A stretch of DNA of 64,000 nucleotides from Io17-Chloro-G2 sp965226915. GTDB taxonomy: Bacteria; Chloroflexota; Dehalococcoidia; Lucifugimonadales; UBA3495. The stretch lies in NCBI GenBank assembly GCA_965226915.1, contig CBDDEJ010000007.1:1-64000 (forward strand). The letters are read 5' to 3'. The translations under genes were made by a program, and so were the position numbers. The notes below the pieces were generated by a model. It was given only the letters and a program-made list of their open reading frames with translations, was not told the DNA's origin and did no database searches. This document shows, in pieces, positions 8,332-16,810 of the stretch. How positions within the stretch are numbered: position 1 is the stretch's first letter; every line of letters starts with the position of its first letter.

Positions 8332-10926
8332 TTAGAAAACGACGGCTGCGAAATTGGAGCATTCCGCGGCGGCGCCCGGCGTGGCGGCGTCGACGCACAA
8401 CTGGTATTGGTAATTCCCACCTCCCTTTTTGTTGATGTTGTCGGTGTACGCCTGGCTTGTGGCTTCTGCTTCACCGGTCTGGATTTCTTTGATCAAGACG
8501 CCATCGCGGTAGATCTTGATAGTGGCCGAAGACCTGCCGGTCCATTCTAGGTCGGCATGTTGAACGCCTTTGACCTTGTAACCGGTGGCGCTAAGGGCGA
8601 TGTCGCTGCCCTCCAAGGTGGTGGCCGATAGTTTGTTCGAGTCTTCTGAATCCCCGGCGCCATTAAAGGCGTGGAGACGATGCCAATACTCGGTGTTGGG
8701 CGAGAGCCCCTTGTCGCTGTAACTCGTGTCGCCTGCGCCCGCGGTTCCGGCCAGCGTCCACGTTTCCCCGTCTAGGGAGCGTTCTATCTCGTACCCGTAT
8801 TCGGCGCCTGAGTCATGCGACCAGGTCAGATCGATCTGGCTAGCTGACGCTCCCGTTGCCGTAAGCAGATCAGGGGTTGGAGGCGCCGGCGCCCCGCCGT
8901 CGATGTCCGACCGAACATAAAGATGTTCGACGGAGATACTGTCTGACTGCCTGTTTCCTTTGGTTCGGTCAGTGTCCATCACCCGGACGTATACCGTTGC
9001 CGAGGTTCCGCTGGGCAGAGGGAAGGTTGCCTCCGCTCCACCGGCGTTTCCAGCCGGGATGGTCAACATATCGGTATAGCTAGATCCATTGGTGGAGTAG
9101 GCGAAGACGAAATCGTCCCCTTCGCCGGAATCGCTGGCCGAGGCGTTGAGGAACAACGTCACGCTGTTCCCTCCCCGGACGTTGAAGACCCACCGGTGCT
9201 CCAAATAACTATGGCGGTTTGCCGGCTTGCCGCCGGAATGGCGCTCGGTGATGGTCTGGGAGACGCCGTTGTCCGACCAGGTATTCGTATAGCTGCCGCT
9301 CACGTTCCCGGCCACGGGCGTTTCGCTCTGGGCCATGTCGTCGACGAAGGGCGGGGGATCGTCGGTGGTGTCCATCACTGGACCGGCGTATCCCGAGGTT
9401 CCGGCCGCGTTGTATGCCCGGACTCTGTAGTGGTAGTCAGTGCTGGCTTCCAACTGAGTATTAGAGAACGACCCTCCATTGGTCCCGACAAGGGTGATTT
9501 GAGCCCACGTGGAGCCATCCGGGGAGCGTTCGATTTCAAAACCCGACTCGTTGACGGCGTTGTCGGCCCATTCCAGGTTTATTTGGGTATCGGATACCGC
9601 CGTCGCCGTGAGGGCGGTGGGTGCCACCGGCGGTTCCGCGGGAGCGTCTCCGCTGAAGCGGAAGTTTGCGAAGATGTAGGCGGTATTGTTGATCGACCTG
9701 GTGTTATCCGCGGAATTGGCCGGGTCCGCTTCGTAGTCGATGCCGATGGGCTGGCCTCCGGACAAAACGTCCGGGTTGGAAAACGCTTGGATCCGGGGGC
9801 ATCCGGCCGCGCAGTTGTAGGCCATGACCGTGCGGAAGGCTAGGTCTGGCGCCTGATAACCATAGGAATACGGATACGCCGGAGTGCTGCCGGAGTTGAG
9901 CCGGTCGTGATGGCTTCCCAAGTTGTGGCCAAGCTCATGTCCAAACGTGAGATTGCCTGTGGCGCAACTCCTGTGCACCACGCTAAACGCCCATGACTGG
10001 AAGCTCGACGACACATTGTTCATCAGGTAGGCGATGCCGCAGTAGTTGCCAGTGGCTTCGATCAAACTGACTTGGTCGGCGTTGTAAGTGTCGCGCCAGG
10101 CATGGACTTCATCCATATAGCCGTCGGTCGTGCTCCTCAGGCGTGGCAAGTCCAACCCCATGTCGCCTGTTTCCACGTAATTGACTTCTGCCGAATGGAC
10201 CAGACGCAACCGTGGGCTGATCAAACTATTGGCGAAAGCGGTGTTGGTCTCTTCGACCGCCAGGTCTATCAGCGCTTCCATTGCCAGCACCCCGCCTGCG
10301 GCGGTGCGCGCGGCAGGGGTGTAAACGACCATGATGTCGATTTGGGACCCGTCGTCTTCGCCGGCTTCCGCGGCGGTTGAAGCGGCCGCAAAAGTTTCTC
10401 CGGCCTCTGTTGGGTTCACTGCAATGGGGTCAGCGTGGGGAGGCAACCCCTGCTCATCAATTTCGTTGATGACATGGACGCCGTCCGCTGCGAAGCGCAC
10501 CTCGTATTTGCCATCGGCGGATGAGATATTGCCTACCAAGACCTCATTTTTCTTAACGACCAGGGTGACCTGGCTGTTGCCCAAGCCTTCTATGTGGCCA
10601 ATCCAAGTGACCTGGCCTGGGTTGCGCCCCACCGATCGGTCAAGGACCGCGGAATATGACGTGTCGTCGAATAGGTTGAGAAGGAGTGAGTTGCTGGATT
10701 CAGCATCAGAGAAAAGTTCGAAGTTTACGGTCACGAACCTGGTGCGGGATATCGCGGGGTTGGGATCGGGCTCGAAGTCACTCGGGGGAGCCGCATCGAT
10801 AAACAGCGCGGCTGAGTTATCCCCCTGAACAAGGGTTCGATTGAGCCAGACCGTCTGAAATGCCAGGGCGGCAAGCACCGCGAATATGAAGAATAACTTT
10901 GTGACTTTCTCTCGACTCCGCACCAT
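8332..10926 (-). CDS. Secreted reprolysin-like zinc metalloprotease with fibronectin type III domains
   Basis: The 864-residue product starts at ATG after GGAAGGAAA and has an N-terminal signal segment (about 1-35). A propeptide-like region (about 36-190) precedes a metzincin catalytic domain (about 195-425) with the zinc site HELGHNLGSHHD and Met-turn TVMAYNC. These match M12B/reprolysin-type peptidases, which are extracellular. Behind it are a fibronectin III domain (about 436-525), an unassigned beta-rich module (about 535-680), a second fibronectin III domain (about 690-775) and a further Fn3-like C-terminal module. It is probably an exported protease acting on matrix or polymer substrates. 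It is transcribed toward IS1380 copy A, whose end lies about 100 bp from its stop codon. Confidence 0.88.
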   Translation of the reverse strand: MVRSREKVTKLFFIFAVLAALAFQTVWLNRTLVQGDNSAALFIDAAPPSDFEPDPNPAISRTRFVTVNFELFSDAESSNSLLLNLFDDTSYSAVLDRSVGRNPGQVTWIGHIEGLGNSQVTLVVKKNEVLVGNISSADGKYEVRFAADGVHVINEIDEQGLPPHADPIAVNPTEAGETFAAASTAAEAGEDDGSQIDIMVVYTPAARTAAGGVLAMEALIDLAVEETNTAFANSLISPRLRLVHSAEVNYVETGDMGLDLPRLRSTTDGYMDEVHAWRDTYNADQVSLIEATGNYCGIAYLMNNVSSSFQSWAFSVVHRSCATGNLTFGHELGHNLGSHHDRLNSGSTPAYPYSYGYQAPDLAFRTVMAYNCAAGCPRIQAFSNPDVLSGGQPIGIDYEADPANSADNTRSINNTAYIFANFRFSGDAPAEPPVAPTALTATAVSDTQINLEWADNAVNESGFEIERSPDGSTWAQITLVGTNGGSFSNTQLEASTDYHYRVRAYNAAGTSGYAGPVMDTTDDPPPFVDDMAQSETPVAGNVSGSYTNTWSDNGVSQTITERHSGGKPANRHSYLEHRWVFNVRGGNSVTLFLNASASDSGEGDDFVFAYSTNGSSYTDMLTIPAGNAGGAEATFPLPSGTSATVYVRVMDTDRTKGNRQSDSISVEHLYVRSDIDGGAPAPPTPDLLTATGASASQIDLTWSHDSGAEYGYEIERSLDGETWTLAGTAGAGDTSYSDKGLSPNTEYWHRLHAFNGAGDSEDSNKLSATTLEGSDIALSATGYKVKGVQHADLEWTGRSSATIKIYRDGVLIKEIQTGEAEATSQAYTDNINKKGGGNYQYQLCVDAATPGAAAECSNFAAVVF

Positions 10927-11079
10927 GAATTTCCTTCCAACTGATCGTAGATTTGGCTAACAATCACGTTACGTCAGAGAAGTCGGTTTGCCGGTGAAAT
11001 CAGGTGACTATTGGGCCTTCATTGGTGGCGGTTTGGCGCCTGATCTGAAGGGATGAAGTCTGGTGCGAGGCTCAAATCA

Positions 11080-11426
11080 CGGTGGGGATGGCGGAATAGG
11101 TATTGCCGGCGCAGGCTCAACGGCGAGGCCACTTATGCCTGTAGGCTCCCGGGGTTCGCCGGTTCACCGAACCGGCGCCATCCGTCCTCCGAACTGGGAC
11201 GGTATCGGTATTTGATTGCAGAGGCAGGTGTAACAAGATATCTGGGGTAGCTAATGGTCCACTCGTTGGGCTTCGCCAAGACCTAGTTTCCGTAGCCTGA
11301 ATCTAAACTCTAGCAATCACCTAGCCGAGCCTCCCGCCGGCCACCTCGGTTAAAGAACGGGGCGCCTCTCTCTCCACGCCCCGGCCCCAAAGGACCCCGC
11401 AACAACAATTGCGGGGTCCTTTTTTG
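11080..11426 (+). ncRNA. Possible structured RNA ending in an intrinsic terminator
   Basis: No protein is convincing here, but the plus strand folds repeatedly. GGATGGCG (about 11085) can pair with CGCCATCC (about 11165) around an inner perfect hairpin CGCCGGTTC-acc-GAACCGGCG. CCGTCC and GGACGG form the next hairpin near 11170-11191. CGGGGCG and CGCCCCG pair near 11355-11385, and a textbook terminator follows. The order of hairpins plus terminator suggests a short transcript or leader. I tried tmRNA, RNase P, 6S, SRP RNA and tRNA-Leu without a match, so the class is unknown. Confidence 0.35.
11388..11426 (+). terminator. Strong rho-independent terminator
   Basis: AAGGACCCCGCAA and TTGCGGGGTCCTT form a GC-rich stem of at least 11 pairs with a small loop, followed by a run of six T residues. 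Direction is plus strand. It lies upstream of the small reading frame at 11444 and downstream of the structured region, so it most likely ends that transcript. Confidence 0.85.
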
Positions 11427-11443
11427 CGATTCACGTTCACAAG

Positions 11444-11656
11444 ATGACGCCACAAACTCCCTGGATTCTCGCGTATCGATCCAGCTATTTCGGCCTGTGT
11501 GAGTACGCCGCACCAGGTCCGGCGGTCTTCGGCGCAAGGGATACGCTCCCCTTGGAAAAATTCCAGGAATTCAAGGAATTGTTCGATGAAGTGGTTTCAT
11601 ATGGCCCGCCGGTGCTCCTAGACGAGATGCCATGGCTTGCCTTCCCGGGCGGATAG
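11444..11656 (+). CDS. Small hypothetical protein (70 aa)
   Basis: An ATG frame of 70 residues begins just after the terminator at 11388-11426. The product has one Cys, several Pro and aromatic residues and no recognisable motif, signal peptide or membrane segment. No good ribosome site is visible. It may be a remnant or a chance frame. Confidence 0.3.
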   Translation: MTPQTPWILAYRSSYFGLCEYAAPGPAVFGARDTLPLEKFQEFKELFDEVVSYGPPVLLDEMPWLAFPGG

Positions 11657-11821
11657 GGCGAGCGCCACTGAACCCTGAGGCTCGTGTTCAGGACAGGCCC
11701 GACGAGTCATAGTATTGAATATCGTGAGCCTCGACTGAGCCACTCCAGTCAGCAACGAACTACCGAAGCATGGCGGTGGTTGGCCATGGCCGCCTGAGGC
11801 AAGGGAATTGGCAACCGGATC

Positions 11822-12739
11822 CTAGAGGGCGAAAATGGCGTCCACGTCTACGGATTCGGGGATCACTTGCTGATCCACGTTGAATTTGATGAAGGTTTCG
11901 ATAGTCTTCCGGGAGCTTTCCAGGCCATAGGGGATGGGATCATCTCCGACGATATTGGCCAAATTCAGCAGAGCTTGGTCGGCCGGGGTTAAATCCCGCC
12001 CAGAGTGCAGAAACTCCAGATACGGCTTCTTGGCTGCCTGGCACAGCGAGAACAACTCGCCGGCCAACCAGGGATTCTCGTCAAGCTGTCGGTTTTTTAC
12101 CACCATCATGTGACTGATTGGATACAGGCCACTGTCCTTGAACCACTGGGCATCGGCCTCTCCAGCATCTGGGAAAAGGGGCTTTATATCCGGTGAATCG
12201 TTGGCTCCGGCGCCGATTGCGGCGTCTATTTCTCCCGAAAGCAGCATTGCCACCAGATCGCTGTTGGGAGAAGAGACCACATTGGACGGAGGCACGTATT
12301 CGGCCACGTGTTCGTCTCCGGAAAGGACCCAGGTCACCGAGTTCAGGTCTAGTCCGTACACGTTTTGCAGCATACCCCGTGTCCAAACTCCGGGAGTGAC
12401 AGTGTATCCCCTCACGCCGATTCGCCGCCCGGCCAGATCGGAAGCGGTTTTGATACCTGATTTCACGTTGTAGGAGACTCCGGCATGGTAAAAACTCCGG
12501 GTTAGGAAAACTGGGATTCCGGTAAAAGTCTTCCCATGGGCGCGGGCGCAGAGATACGTGGAGAGGGCCATTTCCGAAACGTCGAATTCCAGGTTTCTCA
12601 CCATGCGCCGAAAGATGCTGGTCACCGGGGACACATCAATGTGCTCCATGTCGAAACGGGGCGAAACGGCCGCGCCGTCTTTCAAAGGCTTGGTGTGGCC
12701 ATAATTCCCCACGGCAGTGCGAAGTGTCGGATTAGCCAT
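11822..12739 (-). CDS. 4,5-dihydroxyphthalate decarboxylase-like PBP2-fold protein
   Basis: The 305-residue product begins at ATG 12739, six bases after AGGAGGG. It has the periplasmic-binding-protein type 2 fold typical of the 4,5-dihydroxyphthalate decarboxylase/NMT1-like group. This shows in an N-terminal lobe with FRRMVRNLEFDVSEMALSTY, a hinge with DLAGRRIGVRGYTVTPGVW and the second lobe EIDAAIGAG. No signal peptide is visible, which argues for a cytoplasmic enzyme-like member rather than a transporter subunit. The MetE-like gene lies directly upstream on the same strand (spacing 66 bp), suggesting one catabolic transcript. Exact reaction unknown. Confidence 0.75.
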   Translation of the reverse strand: MANPTLRTAVGNYGHTKPLKDGAAVSPRFDMEHIDVSPVTSIFRRMVRNLEFDVSEMALSTYLCARAHGKTFTGIPVFLTRSFYHAGVSYNVKSGIKTASDLAGRRIGVRGYTVTPGVWTRGMLQNVYGLDLNSVTWVLSGDEHVAEYVPPSNVVSSPNSDLVAMLLSGEIDAAIGAGANDSPDIKPLFPDAGEADAQWFKDSGLYPISHMMVVKNRQLDENPWLAGELFSLCQAAKKPYLEFLHSGRDLTPADQALLNLANIVGDDPIPYGLESSRKTIETFIKFNVDQQVIPESVDVDAIFAL

Positions 12740-12805
12740 CAAAGTCCCTCCTGATTTGAGATTCGGATCTGGATCATGAGCTTGGCGAACTTCTAGATGG
12801 AAGGT

Positions 12806-13969
12806 CTACCAAAGGTTTTTGCTGGCCAGCCGAGCGCCGTCAGCTAGGGCGCGAAGTTTCGCCCACATGATTGAAGGGTGGACACGTGGCCTGAAGGCGC
12901 CCTGGGAGAACCCGCAATCGCTGCCGGCGATGACGTTCTCCCTGCCCACCAGCCGCGCAAAATTCTCTATGCGCCAGGCCACCAACTCTGGATGCTCCAC
13001 GGTGTTTGTGGTGTGGGCGATGACGCCGGGAATCAGTATCTTGTCATCGGGAAGTTTTACGTCCTCCCAGACACGCCATTCGTGTTCGTGGCGCGGGTTG
13101 GCGGCTTCGATAACATAGGCGCCGGCATTGATCTTTAACACCAGGTCGATGATGTCTTTCAAAGGGAAATCGGTTGTGTGGGGTCCGTGCCAACTCCCCC
13201 AGCACAAATGGTAACGGATGCGGTCCGGAGGCAACCCCCCGATGGCGTGATTGACTGCCTCGATTCGCAGTTCGGCGGCCTTCCGGAATTCCTCTACTGT
13301 GGGCGCCGGATCGATCATGTCAAACTGAGTAACCACTCTGGGATCGTCGATCTGGAGCAGCAGCCCCGAATCAACGATGGCTTTGTATTCCTCCCGCATA
13401 GCGCCGGCTACGCCGTAAAGGTAATCCTTTACCGTGGAGTAGTATTCGTTGCGCCGCTGACCCTCAACAGTGCCTGGCGCCACCGCCGGCAGGAAAGCTT
13501 CTTCAAATTCCACTCCCTGCAACGCAGCTTTGAAATTTGAAATGTCGGTTCGAACCGCCTCTTGGCCCACTTGTTCTATTGGACCGGTGCAGACCACCGG
13601 GTTGGTTTGGGAATCCCTCGCGGCGCCGTCGTATTCGTCATAAAATTCCGAAAACGCCTTCCGGTCTCTACCCCAGTTCAAAAGGGGGCTTTCACCAGGC
13701 GTCCTTGCCCTAGGTTCAAAGCCGGTAAGCCGTTCGTTCACGTAGGCTGAGAAGCTGGCCTTTGCATACTCACCGTCGCTGGGTATGTCGATTCCCGCCT
13801 CGGCTTGAAGTCTTACCACATCCGCCACCGATTCTTTTACCTGCGCCGCCAAGGCATCATGGTCATAGGGACCGCCGGTTTCCTTAGCCCACATCAATTC
13901 GATCAATTCGGGAGGCCTGGCCAAACTACCCACATGGGTGGTCAGAATTCGAGAAGAGCTGGTTTTCAT
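12806..13969 (-). CDS. Cobalamin-independent methionine synthase (MetE C-domain) family protein
   Basis: The 387-residue product opens with ILTTHVGSLARPPELIE, characteristic of the short stand-alone MetE-like/epoxyalkane:CoM-transferase-like group. The zinc ligands expected for the family are present as His in HLCWGSWHGPH, Glu in VIEAANPRHEHE and Cys in IAGSDCGF. These enzymes activate a thiol on zinc for alkyl transfer. The short single-domain form is usually not the biosynthetic methionine synthase, so the acceptor here is uncertain. It precedes the dihydroxyphthalate-decarboxylase-like gene and starts at ATG after AAGGAAAA. Confidence 0.82.
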   Translation of the reverse strand: MKTSSSRILTTHVGSLARPPELIELMWAKETGGPYDHDALAAQVKESVADVVRLQAEAGIDIPSDGEYAKASFSAYVNERLTGFEPRARTPGESPLLNWGRDRKAFSEFYDEYDGAARDSQTNPVVCTGPIEQVGQEAVRTDISNFKAALQGVEFEEAFLPAVAPGTVEGQRRNEYYSTVKDYLYGVAGAMREEYKAIVDSGLLLQIDDPRVVTQFDMIDPAPTVEEFRKAAELRIEAVNHAIGGLPPDRIRYHLCWGSWHGPHTTDFPLKDIIDLVLKINAGAYVIEAANPRHEHEWRVWEDVKLPDDKILIPGVIAHTTNTVEHPELVAWRIENFARLVGRENVIAGSDCGFSQGAFRPRVHPSIMWAKLRALADGARLASKNLW

Positions 13970-14282
13970 AACGTTTTCCTTGATCCGTTTAGGGTGGGCC
14001 TTTCTAACCCGGGGGGCCGAACCTAGCCCGACGTTTTCAAGCTTGCCTCGGATATCGTCTTGCGAAACCGGGCAATGGTTTTAGGAATTCGGATCAGATC
14101 GTGTGATGATACCATTCCTCTCCGCCGCCGGCAGTTGCCCAAGCCACGAATGGCCCGAACGCCGATTCCGTCGCCCTGTCCACAACAGCCAGACAACCTT
14201 ATAATCTAGGATACATAACGAATGGCACTGGCCGAGGCCAGCAGTTGATTTGGATCCCATTTTCAGAAAGAGGGAAACGAAC
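13970..14282. other. Divergent intergenic region without recognised genes
   Basis: This 313-bp spacer separates the minus-strand MetE-like gene from plus-strand larE. It should carry divergent promoters, but I could not identify convincing -35/-10 pairs, a riboswitch or a coding remnant. Confidence 0.4.
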
Positions 14283-15149
14283 GTGACCGAGACAGAATCT
14301 TCAGCAAGCCAACCGCAAGACAAACTCGAGCATCTGAAAGAGATAATCAGCGGCATGGGGTCGCTCATCGTCGCCTACTCCGGCGGTGTGGACAGCGCGT
14401 TCCTGGCCGTTACCGCCGACCGGATTTTAGGGCGTCAAACCCTGGCCGTAACTGCCAAATCGCCCAGCCTGGCCCCCTCGGAATTAGAAGGCGCCATAGA
14501 CTTGGCGCGGCGGTTTGGCCTGAACCACCGGGTCATTGAGACCAAAGAGGTGGAACGCCCCGATTACCTGGCCAACAACCCCAACCGGTGTTTTTTCTGC
14601 AAAGACGAGCTGTACACCCATCTGGCCACGATGGCCTCTGAAGAGCATGTAGACTGGGTGGCCAACGGAACCAACACGGACGATTTGGGCGATTTTCGTC
14701 CCGGCTTGGAAGCGGCCAAACAATACAACGTGCGCAGTCCGCTGGTGGAGGCCGGTCTGGCGAAAGAGGAGATCCGCGGTTTTTCCAGGGAACTGGATAT
14801 TCCCGTTTGGGATAAGCCGGCCCAGGCTTGTCTGTCCTCCCGCATCCCATACGGAACGCCCGTTACGGTGGAAGCCTTGACCCGCATCGCTGAGGCAGAG
14901 GAATATCTACGAGGCCTGGGATTGAAACAATTGAGGGTGCGTCACCACGGAAACGTGGCCCGCATTGAGGTAGCCCCCGAAGACTTTTCCGGGCTTTTGG
15001 AAGGCGAGACGCGGAAGAAGATCAGCAAACACTTCAAGACCATAGGCTACTCCTACGTAACGCTGGACCTGGAAGGCTTCCGCTCCGGCAGCATGAATGA
15101 GGTGCTGTCAAAGTCGATAAAACATGCCGCAAAACAAGCCGCCGGATGA
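14283..15149 (+). CDS. larE: ATP-dependent sacrificial sulfur transferase LarE
   Basis: LarE inserts sulfur into the nickel-pincer nucleotide cofactor used by lactate racemase-type enzymes. The 288-residue product carries the PP-loop SGGVDS at residues 33-38, the motif RCFFCKDELY and PAQACLSSRIPYGTPV. Three cysteines (CxxC plus the one in ACLSSR) match the arrangement known for iron-sulfur LarE proteins; that subtype is an inference. The GTG start at 14283 is preferred because AGAGGG precedes it at normal spacing; an upstream TTG at 14250 is also in frame. larA, larB and larC are not in the window. A terminator follows the gene. Confidence 0.92.
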   Translation: MTETESSASQPQDKLEHLKEIISGMGSLIVAYSGGVDSAFLAVTADRILGRQTLAVTAKSPSLAPSELEGAIDLARRFGLNHRVIETKEVERPDYLANNPNRCFFCKDELYTHLATMASEEHVDWVANGTNTDDLGDFRPGLEAAKQYNVRSPLVEAGLAKEEIRGFSRELDIPVWDKPAQACLSSRIPYGTPVTVEALTRIAEAEEYLRGLGLKQLRVRHHGNVARIEVAPEDFSGLLEGETRKKISKHFKTIGYSYVTLDLEGFRSGSMNEVLSKSIKHAAKQAAG

Positions 15150-15187
15150 ATCTTTAAGCAGGCTCTGAAGCGGCTCACACGACGGCA

Positions 15188-15218
15188 AAGAGGCTGGCCT
15201 TAGGGCCGGCTTCTTTTG
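15188..15218 (+). terminator. Rho-independent terminator after larE
   Basis: GAGGCTGGCC and GGGCCGGCTTC pair around a short TTA loop and are followed by TTCTTTT. It lies about 40 bases after the larE stop codon in the correct orientation. Confidence 0.7.
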
Positions 15219-15343
15219 GTTTCAGCGATCGGTCCTTTATTATCTGACGACCGGTCCGGCGCCTCATTGATGCGATGTTTATAGAAGGTTGCATCCTTTT
15301 GCCGGGGGTCAAGCATCATATATGTAACCAGGAAAAACGGTGG

Positions 15344-15580
15344 ATGGGGTCAATCATCAGGCCGCGCCTGGCGACAAATGGAGGTGCAAACCACAGTGAT
15401 TCATTCCACGCCTGCCCCAGATGCCACGGAGACTTGATCGATGGAAGAGACCAATATGGTTCCTATCTATCATGCTTCCAATGCGGCCGGTACATAGCAA
15501 AACCGTCCAAAAAACCGGCAGGCGCAGGCAAAATCAGCGTGAACGTAAATGCCGATCTGGCGGAATTGTTGGCGCCTTAA
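15344..15580 (+). CDS. Small zinc-ribbon protein
   Basis: The 78-residue product contains two CxxC knuckles, CPRCHGDL and CFQCGRY, separated by a short acidic/aromatic segment with YGSYLSC. This is a typical zinc ribbon of small Chloroflexota proteins. A Gly/Lys/Pro-rich tail follows. ATG 15344 is preferred, with AGGAAAA upstream; an in-frame ATG at 15275 would add 23 residues. It may bind nucleic acid or partner proteins; no specific function can be assigned. Confidence 0.6.
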   Translation: MGSIIRPRLATNGGANHSDSFHACPRCHGDLIDGRDQYGSYLSCFQCGRYIAKPSKKPAGAGKISVNVNADLAELLAP

Positions 15581-15780
15581 CCCGATTGCCATCTCAGGCT
15601 CAGGAATCGTCCAAATCTCGCCGCCCTTGCGAATCAGATATGTCCACCCACCTGCAACCGCGATACTCGTTCTAACGTAGGATAATAAAATGGAGCCGAA
15701 TGCCGTCTCTAACCTCATATTCAGCCGCGGTTACCGGCGAATAGACTCGCTGATAAGCGATCCGGCGGGAGTCTTTTAAC

Positions 15781-16704
15781 ATGTCAACAGAAATAAGCGG
15801 GGGCAAGGCCACGGCCCCGGCTAACCCCCAAGTTTGGAAGAAGATCGGTCTCCCTGTCCTATTGGCTGTTGTGGCCCTAACGGCGCCAGTTCTGGGGGCT
15901 TTGATCATAGGCGGTGGCGACGGACTCGACGGAGTTAACGGCTTCGTCGAGTCCCTGTCGGGAAGTTCCAGCACCTGGTTGGGCGGTTTGGGCCTGGGAT
16001 TGCTGGCGCCCCTGGGATTCGCCTTCGCCGCTGGAATGGTTTCGGCAGTCAACCCCTGCGGATTCGCCATGTTGCCAGCCTATCTTGGCCTTTACTTGGG
16101 CGGAGAACAGGAAGCAGCCGAAACCGTCAACCCGGCGAGGAACATCGGCAAAGCGTTGTTGGTGGGCTCGACTGTAACAGCAGGCTTCGTTGTATTGTTT
16201 GGCGTGGCTGGGGCAGTCATCGGCCTGGGCGCCCGCACCTTCGTGGTGGAAGTGCTGCCGTGGCTGGGGTTGGCCGTCGGCGTCATGCTGGCCGTGGCTG
16301 GATCCTGGATGGTAGGGGGAGGAAAGCTCTACACCAACCTCGCGGCCAGGGCCGCCTCCAGGATGGGGGATCCGGGCAAAACCAACATCAAGGGATATTT
16401 CATCTTTGGTCTGAGCTACGGCACCGCCTCCTTAAGCTGTACCCTGCCAATCTTCCTAGCTGTGGTGGGGACCAGTTTGGCGGTTTCAAACCTGGCTGCC
16501 GCCCTCGGACAATTTTTGCTTTACGGCTTAGGAATGGGCGTCGTGATCATGGCGCTGACACTGGGGATCGCTTTCTTTAAACAGGCGATGGTTGGAGCGC
16601 TGAGCAAGGCAATGCCCTACGTGCAGCCGGTGGGTTCGTGGTTGATGGTCGTCGCTGGAGCCTACATCGTCTTTTATTGGCTGACCATCGGCGGATTGTT
16701 GTGA
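15781..16704 (+). CDS. CcdA-like cytochrome c biogenesis/thiol-disulfide transporter membrane protein
   Basis: The 307-residue product has at least seven hydrophobic segments. It shows the CcdA/DsbD-core signature around the first cysteine, SAVNPCGFAMLPAYLGLYLG, and the second conserved cysteine in SYGTASLSCTLPIFL. CcdA carries reducing equivalents from cytoplasmic thioredoxin across the membrane to extracytoplasmic thiol proteins. The N-terminal soluble stretch and first helix (about 1-50) are longer than in minimal CcdA. The DUF3179 lipoprotein gene follows 106 bp later. A TlpA-like partner is encoded at 29669. Confidence 0.88.
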   Translation: MSTEISGGKATAPANPQVWKKIGLPVLLAVVALTAPVLGALIIGGGDGLDGVNGFVESLSGSSSTWLGGLGLGLLAPLGFAFAAGMVSAVNPCGFAMLPAYLGLYLGGEQEAAETVNPARNIGKALLVGSTVTAGFVVLFGVAGAVIGLGARTFVVEVLPWLGLAVGVMLAVAGSWMVGGGKLYTNLAARAASRMGDPGKTNIKGYFIFGLSYGTASLSCTLPIFLAVVGTSLAVSNLAAALGQFLLYGLGMGVVIMALTLGIAFFKQAMVGALSKAMPYVQPVGSWLMVVAGAYIVFYWLTIGGLL

Positions 16705-16810
16705 ACGGCAAGCAGCCTCCGGGTTTTACTTAGGCATTTGGCAGTTGAAGAAGCGCACGGCGGCCGGAGCGCCTAAATTGTACTCAGAAGATCAAGTGGG
16801 AGTTTGTTTG

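Noticed and set aside
11080..11426. tmRNA, RNase P RNA, 6S RNA, SRP RNA or tRNA-Leu in the structured intergenic region
   Set aside because: Characteristic conserved sequences of each class were looked for and are absent; only generic hairpins and the terminator are supported.
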